Assembly: GCA_007125435.1 (NCBI GenBank)
Contig: SLDF01000228.1
Coordinates: forward strand, 1 to 5,363
Direction: 5' to 3'
From: Saprospiraceae bacterium
GTDB taxonomy: Bacteria > Bacteroidota > Bacteroidia > Chitinophagales > Saprospiraceae
DNA: 5,363 nt
The notes under the pieces are model-generated. The model had not been told where the DNA came from. It made no database searches and worked only from the letters and a program-made list of their open reading frames with translations. Made by a program: the position numbers and the translations under genes. The number at the start of each line of letters is the position of its first letter. Within the stretch, counting starts at the first letter, position 1. Positions 1 to 5,303 of this stretch are shown in pieces.

Positions 1-43
1 ACAATCTAATACAAGCCACAGCGTAGCGATATCATAATAGCGG

Positions 44-57
44 AGGGCGTCAGCCCT
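44..57. repeat. Short perfect inverted repeat (REP-like hairpin)
   Basis: AGGGC (44-48) and GCCCT (53-57) form a perfect 5-bp stem around the 4-base loop GTCA. Compact hairpins of this AGGGC-N4-GCCCT type resemble the REP-like elements mobilised by RAYT transposases, but no RAYT gene is in the window. The stem is not followed by a T-run on either strand, so it is unlikely to be a terminator. A single short copy could also be chance. Confidence 0.4.
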
Positions 58-211
58 GGGAATAGTTCGCTTCGCTCATGTTTAGCTCACTACCGTTCGC
101 GTTTATAGCAGAGCATCTATTACGGATTTTCAGTACTTGTCAATGATGAGCTTTTATCCAATTAAAACTTGAAAGCTATCAGTCATCTTCAAGCCTAAAC
201 AGCGAAGCGTA

Positions 212-239
212 AACAACCAGCAACCAGCAACTAGCAACT
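212..239. repeat. Heptamer tandem repeat, AGCAACY units
   Basis: Three consecutive 7-base units read AGCAACC (219-225), AGCAACT (226-232) and AGCAACT (233-239). A degenerate unit, AACAACC, precedes them at 212-218. The period of 7 is exact. The array is too short and the units too small for a CRISPR. A 7-bp unit would shift frame, which fits its non-coding position. It is probably a slippage-prone simple repeat. Confidence 0.75.
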
Positions 240-307
240 GCCCATGAGACAGTCAGGAATACAAGCGAATAGCCCGACCCGAAGGGGCACGTCCAAAAAC
301 CTCAAAA

Positions 308-337
308 TCTTAAAAAGTAGATGGAGCTTATCTACTT
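308..337 (-). terminator. Probable intrinsic terminator of leuS, overlapping its stop codon
   Basis: AAGTAGAT (315-322) and ATCTACTT (330-337) are perfect complements that enclose a 7-base loop (323-329). Read on the minus strand, the 8-bp stem runs into a stretch of T residues (the As at 312-316, partly shared with the stem), followed by more AT-rich sequence. That is the layout of a Rho-independent terminator. The TAG stop of leuS (332-334) lies inside the upstream arm, so the terminating ribosome would cover part of the stem. The stem has only two G-C pairs, so it may be weak. Confidence 0.5.
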
Positions 338-3247
338 GACTACCAGGTTGATCATCTTGCCTTTGACGACGATTACTCTGCGTACGGACTTGCCATCGAG
401 CCACTTGTCGAGGCCTTCGTATGCGAGTGCGGCTTCTTCTATGGCTTTTTGGTCCATGTCAGTCGATAGCTCTATGAGTGCCCGCTTCTTGCCATTGATA
501 CAGAGTGGATATTGCACGCTGTCATCTATCAGGTATTCGGTGTTGTAATCCGGATAGTGCGCCGTCGTGATGCTCTCCTTATGACCGAGCGCTTGCCATA
601 GTTCTTCGGCAATATGGGGAGCAAATGGTGCCAGTAAAATGATCAGTGGCTCCAATACCTGACCGGCGTGACAATCTGATTTTTTAAGGTCGTTGACACA
701 GATCATGAAGGCACTGACACAGGTATTAAACGAGAATCGCTCTATGTCTTCGCGCACTTTCTTGATGGCGGTGTGCAATACCTTAATATCGGCTGATGTC
801 GGTGGCTGATCGGAGACTACCCACTGCTCATTGTCCCCGTAAAAGAGTGACCATAGGCGCTTGAGAAACTTGGAGACACCGTCAATGCCATTCATGTCCC
901 AGGGCTTGGACTGCTCGATAGGGCCTAAGAACATCTCGTACAGCCTGAAGCAATCTGCACCATAATCGGCAATGACATGATCGGGGTTGATGACATTGTA
1001 TTTTGACTTAGACATTTTTTCTACTTCAGAGCGGGTGTATATCCTCTGCTTCTCGTGGTCGTCTACGCTGAATGCCCCATTGTACCAATAGCCATATTGA
1101 TTGAGAAATAAGGCGCTCTTAAACTCCGGTCGCCATACTAAAAACTTAGAAATACCACCTTCGTTAAGATAAGCTTTGTCAGGACTACCATAATTCTGAA
1201 GGTATTCGACGATGACATACTGCTCTGTCAGATCATCCTGATCAAACTGACCAATGATCTCAGAAGATAAGAATACATAAGATGGCACGGGAAAAAAAAT
1301 TTCTTTTTGTTCGCCGTCGAGCGTCCACTTTATCTCTTTCTGTTTGCCTTTGAGCATGTAAATTTTCTCCGAAACGCCTTGTATCATGCCTTGGTTGATG
1401 AGCTTTTTGAAAGGCTCCTCTGTAGGCACCAGGCCAAGGTCAAATAAAAACTTGTGCCATGTGCGCGAATATAGTAAGTGGCCAACTGCATGCTCGGCAC
1501 CACCGATGTAGAGGTCTACATCCCGCCAATAATTCAAGGCTTCATCATCTGCAAATCGCTGATCATTGTGCGGATCCATGTACCTGAGAAAATACCACGA
1601 TGACCCGGCAAAGCCCGGCATCGTGTCAACTTCTCTGGTATATTGATTCTTGTAGTGCACCCACTCTTCGAGCTTAGACAATGGGGCTTTACCTTCGACA
1701 TTCGGTTTGAAGTCTTCGAGGTTGGGCAGCTCCAGTGGCAACTCTTCTCCATCAAGTGTGTACGCTACATCGTCTTTGTCATAGTATACCGGGAAAGGCT
1801 CACCCCAGTAGCGCTGTCGGCTAAAGTTGGCATCTCTGAGCTTGTAATTGACTCGGCGCTCGCCTCTTCCATTTTCTTCAAGCATAGTGATTGCTTTTTG
1901 GATAGCATCTGTGACGGATAGGCCATCGAGATCATGAGAGTTGATCATCGTACCGACCTTATCTTCGATACCGGCATTGGGGAATGCTGTGCGGTCAATG
2001 ATTTCGGTGATGGTAAGGTCAAACTTTTCTGCGAAGGCTCTGTCCCTTGTATCGCCTGCCGGCACGGCCATGATGGCGCCTGTTCCATAGTCTTTCAATA
2101 CGTACTCTGCTATCCAGATGGGCAGCTTTTGTCCGGTCAGTGGATGGAGAGCATAGCCACCGGTGAATGCTCCGCTGACCTTCTTAACTTCTGTCATACG
2201 CTCTCGTTCTGTGCGACCTGCTGCAAATGAGATGTATTGATCCACCTCCTCTTGTTGCTCTACAGTAGTCGCCCTCTCCACGAGATCATGCTCGGGAGCC
2301 AATACAATAAATGTCGCACCGTAAATCGTATCAGGACGAGTGGTGAATACTTCGATTTGATCTTGGTGTCCATCTATATCAAATACCACTCTGGCGCCTT
2401 CAGATTTACCGATCCAGTTTTGCTGCATGATCTTGAGAGAATCAGACCAGTCGACCTTGTCGAGGTCGCCGAGCAGACGTTCGGCATAGGCCGTTGTGCG
2501 CAGTGACCATTGTTTCATGGCCTTTTGGACGACGGGGTATCCGCCGCGTTCTGATACGCCATCCTTGACTTCATCATTGGCCAGGACGGTACCAAGAGCC
2601 TCACACCAGTTGACATACCCTGTCTTGCGATATGCCAGACGAAAGTCCATGAGGATGTCCGCTTTTTGCTTTTGGCTGTAAGCCTGCCATTCTTCGGCTG
2701 AAAAGCTGTAGTCTTGACTGGAGACAGCATTGAGGTCGGCTGCACCATACTGGTCAAAATGGGCACTAAGGTCATCTATAGGTCGTGCTTTATCGGCTGA
2801 TAAGTCGTAGTAGTGATGAAATAACTGGATGAATATCCACTGTGTCCACTTGTAATAATTCGGGTCACTGGTATTGACCTCTCTGGACCAGTCGTACGAA
2901 AAGCCAATATTGTCCATCTGACGTCTGAATCCTTCAATGTTTTTGGCCGTTGACACTTCAGGATGCACGCCGGTCTGAATGGCGTACTGCTCAGCAGGGA
3001 GTCCGAATGCGTCATAGCCCATCGGATGCAATACATTATAGCCGCATTGTCTCTTGAATCGAGCGTAGATATCCGATGCGATATAGCCTAAGGGGTGTCC
3101 CACATGGAGACCGGCACCGGATGGATAGGGAAACATGTCCAGCACGTAATACTTCGGAAGATCACTTTGGTTTGAGACTTTATACGTTTCGTTCTTTTTC
3201 CAATACTCTTGCCACTTTTTCTCTATCTTTTCCGGATGGTATTGCAT
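332..3247 (-). CDS. leuS: Leucyl-tRNA synthetase, class Ia, Bacteroidota long form
   Basis: This enzyme charges tRNA-Leu with leucine using ATP in the cytoplasm and hydrolyses mischarged tRNA at a separate editing site. The 971-residue product is complete. It shows the HIGH-type motif as HVGH (48-51) after PYPSG. The editing (CP1) domain has TTRPDT (302-307) and GTGAIMAVPAGDTRD (388-402), followed by FSRQRYWGEPFPV (475-487). The KMSKS loop is at 744-748, the anticodon-binding helices follow from about 780 (including LLAPFAPHIAEELW, 871-884), and the C-terminal tail is KGKMINLVVK. It is about 110 residues longer than the E. coli enzyme. The extra length lies mainly at about 149-201, before VNWC, and at about 622-742, before KMSKS; I associate both insertions with Bacteroidota. 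The cysteine pairs of the E. coli zinc module are absent. Gly398 stands where many family members have His, while Asp399, Arg401 and Asp402 are kept. The start is fixed by an in-frame TGA nine codons upstream (3275-3277) with no other ATG between. No Shine-Dalgarno site is visible. The gene is divergent from the next one. Confidence 0.98.
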   Translation of the reverse strand: MQYHPEKIEKKWQEYWKKNETYKVSNQSDLPKYYVLDMFPYPSGAGLHVGHPLGYIASDIYARFKRQCGYNVLHPMGYDAFGLPAEQYAIQTGVHPEVSTAKNIEGFRRQMDNIGFSYDWSREVNTSDPNYYKWTQWIFIQLFHHYYDLSADKARPIDDLSAHFDQYGAADLNAVSSQDYSFSAEEWQAYSQKQKADILMDFRLAYRKTGYVNWCEALGTVLANDEVKDGVSERGGYPVVQKAMKQWSLRTTAYAERLLGDLDKVDWSDSLKIMQQNWIGKSEGARVVFDIDGHQDQIEVFTTRPDTIYGATFIVLAPEHDLVERATTVEQQEEVDQYISFAAGRTERERMTEVKKVSGAFTGGYALHPLTGQKLPIWIAEYVLKDYGTGAIMAVPAGDTRDRAFAEKFDLTITEIIDRTAFPNAGIEDKVGTMINSHDLDGLSVTDAIQKAITMLEENGRGERRVNYKLRDANFSRQRYWGEPFPVYYDKDDVAYTLDGEELPLELPNLEDFKPNVEGKAPLSKLEEWVHYKNQYTREVDTMPGFAGSSWYFLRYMDPHNDQRFADDEALNYWRDVDLYIGGAEHAVGHLLYSRTWHKFLFDLGLVPTEEPFKKLINQGMIQGVSEKIYMLKGKQKEIKWTLDGEQKEIFFPVPSYVFLSSEIIGQFDQDDLTEQYVIVEYLQNYGSPDKAYLNEGGISKFLVWRPEFKSALFLNQYGYWYNGAFSVDDHEKQRIYTRSEVEKMSKSKYNVINPDHVIADYGADCFRLYEMFLGPIEQSKPWDMNGIDGVSKFLKRLWSLFYGDNEQWVVSDQPPTSADIKVLHTAIKKVREDIERFSFNTCVSAFMICVNDLKKSDCHAGQVLEPLIILLAPFAPHIAEELWQALGHKESITTAHYPDYNTEYLIDDSVQYPLCINGKKRALIELSTDMDQKAIEEAALAYEGLDKWLDGKSVRRVIVVKGKMINLVVK

Positions 3248-3357
3248 AATAAATGGATTTAAAATATGTTTTTTTCAATGGAGGGGCGAAGTTACTAAAT
3301 CCTATTGCTACTTTTATGGAGTATTTGACAATTACTTAGTTTTTAAATGGAAAGAAC
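3248..3357. promoter_or_regulatory. Divergent intergenic region between leuS and the coiled-coil gene
   Basis: This 110-bp AT-rich gap must contain the 5' ends of both divergent genes unless their promoters lie inside coding sequence. On the plus strand TAGTTTTT (3337-3344) matches 7 of 8 positions of the Bacteroidota -7 element TAnnTTTG, with TTTT at 3312-3315 twenty-one bases upstream as a poor -33 candidate. On the minus strand TAACTTCG (complement of 3287-3294) also matches 7 of 8, with no -33 partner. Neither is convincing. No T-box or other leader structure for leuS is evident, and the leader is too short for one. Confidence 0.35.
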
Positions 3358-3789
3358 ATGATGAAGGGGTTATTCCGATTATTACTGTTTATCATAGCTG
3401 CGGTCCTTATCTATAATTATTTCTTTGGTGACATCAAGGAGCGTCAGACCAGCGAGCAAATCGTGGAGCAAGTCAAAGAACTAGGCCAGTCCATAGGCGA
3501 GATGCTGGTATCAGAGAAAGATAAAATCCAAAGTGGCAAGTACGATGACGCACTGGACAAGATAGGCGACTTCATCAAAAATATGCGATCCAATTCAGAC
3601 GAACTGGATGTCGCTGCCCTTCACAAACTGAACGAGCTAGAGAAGCAAAAAAATCAACTTCAGGAGCACATCAAAGCCGTAGAGCAAGATAGCACGGCCG
3701 ACGAAGAGGACGAAAGACGGCTCAAAAAAGAATGGGAAGACTTACTCAATGAAATGGAGATCTTCATTGAAGATAATCGCAAGAGATAG
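3358..3789 (+). CDS. Hypothetical membrane-anchored coiled-coil protein
   Basis: I do not recognise a family. The 143-residue product starts with a short basic stretch (K3, R7) and one hydrophobic segment at about residues 5-23, followed by a polar, highly charged domain. The hydrophobic segment could be a membrane anchor or an uncleaved signal; there is no clear signal-peptidase or lipoprotein cysteine site. Residues about 83-110 (V85, L88, L91, L94, L101, I105, V108) look like a coiled coil, and the tail from about 114 is rich in Glu, Asp, Lys and Arg with further helical character (WEDLLNEMEIFIED). There is no cysteine in the protein. An in-frame TAG (3337-3339) limits the start to ATG 3358 or the next codon, ATG 3361. 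GGAAAG (3349-3354) lies six bases before the second ATG, so that one may be the true start. The gene stands alone, divergent from leuS. A role at the envelope, such as scaffold or adaptor, is possible but unproven. Confidence 0.8.
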   Translation: MMKGLFRLLLFIIAAVLIYNYFFGDIKERQTSEQIVEQVKELGQSIGEMLVSEKDKIQSGKYDDALDKIGDFIKNMRSNSDELDVAALHKLNELEKQKNQLQEHIKAVEQDSTADEEDERRLKKEWEDLLNEMEIFIEDNRKR

Positions 3790-3875
3790 ATAGGGCTGAG
3801 CATAAGTCGCATGGGCTGTACTGCGGTAAAAAAGAGTTTTAGCAGAAGATATTTCATCTTATTGCATTGGGCATC

Positions 3876-3899
3876 ACCTACCTCCTGACGTCGGTAGGT
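3876..3899. repeat. Perfect 7-bp inverted repeat with 10-base loop
   Basis: ACCTACC (3876-3882) pairs exactly with GGTAGGT (3893-3899). The loop contains the self-complementary hexamer GACGTC (3887-3892). No T-run follows on either strand, so this is not a standard intrinsic terminator, although it lies about 90 bases after the stop of the upstream gene. It may be part of a repeat element or a protein-binding palindrome. Confidence 0.6.
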
Positions 3900-3931
3900 C
3901 GCTATGCTCCGGGGCTCGCTATTCGCTCGGC

Positions 3932-3957
3932 CTCGATTCCGTTAACACTTCATCGAG
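3932..3957. repeat. 6-bp inverted repeat CTCGAT/ATCGAG
   Basis: CTCGAT (3932-3937) pairs with ATCGAG (3952-3957) across 14 bases that contain the palindrome GTTAAC (3941-3946). It is the second hairpin-capable unit in the GC-rich block, with the same design of outer arms around an inner palindromic hexamer as the repeat at 3876-3899. Arms this short could arise by chance. The repeated design within 80 bases is what makes it worth listing. Confidence 0.4.
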
Positions 3958-4091
3958 TCTGGCTCCACTTCGCTACGCCACCCGCTACGCAGCGCTGATG
4001 CAAGACAGTAGTACAATGGGGATTTTAGAATTATTCATCTTGAAACAGACTAGATATAAGCCGTCAATCTAAATATTTCGGGAAATACTAT

Positions 4092-4099
4092 TATATTTG
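4092..4099 (+). promoter_or_regulatory. Candidate Bacteroidota -7 promoter element for the Rpn gene
   Basis: TATATTTG is a perfect match to the TAnnTTTG -7 consensus used by the primary sigma factor of Bacteroidota. It ends 17 bases before the ATG, so transcription would start at about 4103-4106 and leave a leader of only about 11-14 bases. No TTTG is present 19-21 bases upstream where the -33 element should lie, which suggests a weak or activator-dependent promoter. The surrounding AT-rich sequence makes a chance match possible. Confidence 0.45.
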
Positions 4100-4116
4100 G
4101 TATTATACGATGAGGC

Positions 4117-5091
4117 ATGCAAGACGATATCCACAATATTCATGATAAGTTTGTACGGGCATCTTTCTCAGATCCGAAGAGAGCGGCAGCCTCTTTTGAA
4201 ACCATTTTGCCTACCGAACTGTCCTCTCAGCTTGACCTGTCCGCTTTACAAGTCTTGAGTGAAACCTATATAGATGAAGAGCTTAAGGAGTACTTCTCTG
4301 ACTTAATCTTTGAAGTGCCAGTGCTAAAATCATCAGATCAAAAGGTAGATGTGGTCCTACTTTTCGAGCATAAGAGCTCCCCTGACAATCATGTGCTAAT
4401 ACAGATAGGGTATTACATGTTTGCACATTATATGAAAATCATCAGAAAAAAAGAACCACTCAAACTGATCATACCCATCATTTATTATCAAGGGCAGCGT
4501 AAATGGGAAAAACCCCACTTATGGGATTTGTTCAAAAAATATCCGAAATCTGTAAAGGAATTCTTACCTGTCGTCAATCATGTGTTCGTAGCTCTGAATA
4601 GTTTATCAGATGAAACGATAATGTCAATTCAAAATACACTAATGGGCTCAGCAATGATGGCTCAGAAATGGAGAGATAGTCCAGTGACACTAGTTGAGGA
4701 AATTGCCAGGTTACTCTCACTGTTCGACAGAGAGATAGACGACTGGAACTTTTTGGAGATGACCTTCATTTATATCTTAAATACCAGTGAAATAGAGTTT
4801 GACTCAGTAAAAAAGATAATAGAATCTGCACCACCAAAAGTAAAAAGTAATATCATGACCACTTACGACAGAATAATCGAACACGGAAAAAAAGAAGGCA
4901 TTTTAGAGGGTTTGCTAAAGGGCAAAAGAGAAGGAAAAATGGAAGGTAAAATGGAAGGTAAAATGGAAACACAAAAAGAAATAGTGCTCAATTCCAGTAA
5001 ACAAGGGTTACCACTTTCTCTAATTGCTAATATTACTAATCTAACCGAAGATGAGGTCAGTAAGATATTGTCAAATCATGCGAAAGACTAA
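4117..5091 (+). CDS. Rpn family PD-(D/E)XK nuclease (YhgA-like / transposase_31)
   Basis: The product is a complete 324-residue member of the recombination-promoting nuclease family, whose characterised E. coli members (RpnA-E) are DNA endonucleases that raise RecA-independent recombination. Despite the 'putative transposase' family name it has no known transposition role. The N-terminal signature HDKFVRASFSDPKRAAASFETILP (residues 9-32, written here in parts: HDKFVRASF, then DPKRAAASF, then ETILP) matches the family. The nuclease core follows: Asp62 in YFSDLIFEV, the Glu84-His85-Lys86 triad in LLFEHKSS, and Gln96 in LIQIGYYM. Residues about 118-126 (IIPIIYYQGQ) match the conserved strand after the core. 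After a helical middle, residues 257-284 form tetrads of EGKM type, and residues 296-318 (QGLPLSLIANITNLT, then EDEVSKIL) look like the short helix-turn-helix-like tail common in these proteins. An in-frame TGA at 4111-4113 excludes an earlier start. GAGG (4112-4115) sits only one base before the ATG, too close for a normal ribosome site. No neighbour suggests a partner. Confidence 0.93.
   Translation: MQDDIHNIHDKFVRASFSDPKRAAASFETILPTELSSQLDLSALQVLSETYIDEELKEYFSDLIFEVPVLKSSDQKVDVVLLFEHKSSPDNHVLIQIGYYMFAHYMKIIRKKEPLKLIIPIIYYQGQRKWEKPHLWDLFKKYPKSVKEFLPVVNHVFVALNSLSDETIMSIQNTLMGSAMMAQKWRDSPVTLVEEIARLLSLFDREIDDWNFLEMTFIYILNTSEIEFDSVKKIIESAPPKVKSNIMTTYDRIIEHGKKEGILEGLLKGKREGKMEGKMEGKMETQKEIVLNSSKQGLPLSLIANITNLTEDEVSKILSNHAKD
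4927..4970 (+). repeat. In-frame 12-bp tandem repeat in the Rpn C-terminal linker
   Basis: Two identical units, ATGGAAGGTAAA (4939-4950 and 4951-4962), are followed by a partial unit ATGGAA (4963-4968). A degenerate unit matching 9 of 12 bases precedes them at 4927-4938. They encode the repeated tetrad M-E-G-K (from residue 275). The four-residue rhythm extends back through EGIL, EGLL and KGKR from residue 260. Because the unit is four codons, gain or loss of copies keeps the reading frame. Such E-G-x-x tracts are common in Rpn-like proteins. Confidence 0.85.
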
Positions 5092-5197
5092 TCAGCATGC
5101 CCTACAATTGTCTTTAGCATCACCTTTTCACCTCTAGCTCCAATAGTGCTCTCAAAAATCTAACAATCATGCATCGGTTTATGCTTACCTGATGATA

Positions 5198-5264
5198 AGG
5201 ATTAAACTCGGACTATATCATTAGAGTTTCGTAGTGAGGATTAAACCCGAATTATGCATTAGAG
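5198..5264. repeat. Imperfect tandem duplication, period 38-39 bp
   Basis: The block AGGATTAAACTCGG...CATTAGAG (5198-5226) recurs as AGGATTAAACCCGA...CATTAGAG (5237-5264). The left words AGGATTAAAC are offset by 39 and the right words CATTAGAG by 38, so one base has been gained or lost between copies. The interiors differ at a few positions. Two copies separated by about 10 bases are too few to call an array. They may be a decayed duplication or paired binding sites. Confidence 0.7.
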
Positions 5265-5274
5265 AAAACCCTTG

Positions 5275-5303
5275 CCCGCCACCTGTCGATGGCAGCAGGC
5301 GGG
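5275..5303. repeat. REP-like palindrome (CCCGCC/GGCGGG hairpin)
   Basis: CCCGCC (5275-5280) and GGCGGG (5298-5303) form a perfect GC-only 6-bp stem. Inside, after a 2x2 mismatch, CTG (5283-5285) pairs with CAG (5293-5295) around a 7-base loop. From memory, GC-rich palindromes with a CCCGCCTGC...GCAGGCGGG core are widespread intergenic repeats in Bacteroidota. It is not directly followed by a T-run on either strand, so a terminator role is unlikely but not excluded. Confidence 0.6.

Larger units (their letters stand above)
1..331. other. Non-coding region downstream of leuS, repeat-bearing
   Basis: I see no convincing gene in this stretch. The only ATG-started frame I followed, at position 79, ends after 22 codons and has no support. 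The region holds a short perfect inverted repeat (44-57), a heptamer tandem repeat (212-239), a CG-rich patch (272-288) that could form weak alternative hairpins, and an AT-rich inverted repeat (TTTTA 152-156 with TAAAA 163-167). Short purine/CG words such as GCGTAGCGA (21-29), TTCGCTTCGCT (67-77) and AGCGAAGCG (201-209) recur. Related words appear in the gap at 3871-4000, which suggests degenerate dispersed repeats. No tRNA or rRNA was recognised. Confidence 0.6.
3790..4116. other. Intergenic region: GC-rich palindromic block then AT-rich leader
   Basis: No gene is supported here. Positions 3790-3870 are unremarkable and show only a weak 5-bp AT hairpin (AAGAT 3846-3850 with ATCTT 3856-3860). 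Positions 3871-4000 count 79 G+C of 130 and contain two clear inverted repeats, a CAGCGCTG palindrome (3990-3997) and a direct repeat of CGCTACGC (3971-3978 and 3983-3990). Positions 4001-4110 drop to 33 G+C of 110 and end in the promoter-like element before the nuclease gene. The sharp composition change suggests that the GC-rich block is an inserted or dispersed element. Confidence 0.6.

Noticed and set aside
321..548. 75-residue plus-strand open frame at the end of leuS
   Set aside because: It is antisense to the conserved leuS C-terminus and begins inside the terminator loop; no motif or ribosome site supports it.
1534..3036. Several 60-100 residue open frames on both strands inside leuS
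   Set aside because: All overlap the strongly supported leuS frame and show no recognisable motifs; they are shadows.
3325..3349. TTGACA followed by TAAATG as a sigma-70 style promoter
   Set aside because: The spacing is 13 bases rather than about 17, and Bacteroidota primary promoters do not use this consensus.
3660..3857. 65-residue minus-strand open frame with a hydrophobic start
   Set aside because: Most of it is antisense to the coiled-coil gene, its serine- and leucine-rich content is what the complement of acidic and lysine codons gives, and no start signal supports it. Its 5' end reaches into the intergenic repeat-like DNA, so it is treated as a shadow.
3846..3860. AAGAT/ATCTT hairpin as terminator of the coiled-coil gene
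   Set aside because: The stem is only 5 bp and AT-rich, and no T-run follows on the plus strand.
4117..5091. Insertion sequence with the Rpn gene as transposase
   Set aside because: The family name includes 'transposase', but the protein is a PD-(D/E)XK nuclease, and I found no matching terminal inverted repeats or target-site duplications around it.
5198..5264. CRISPR array
   Set aside because: Only two imperfect copies with a spacer of about 10 bases and no cas gene; this is a simple duplication.
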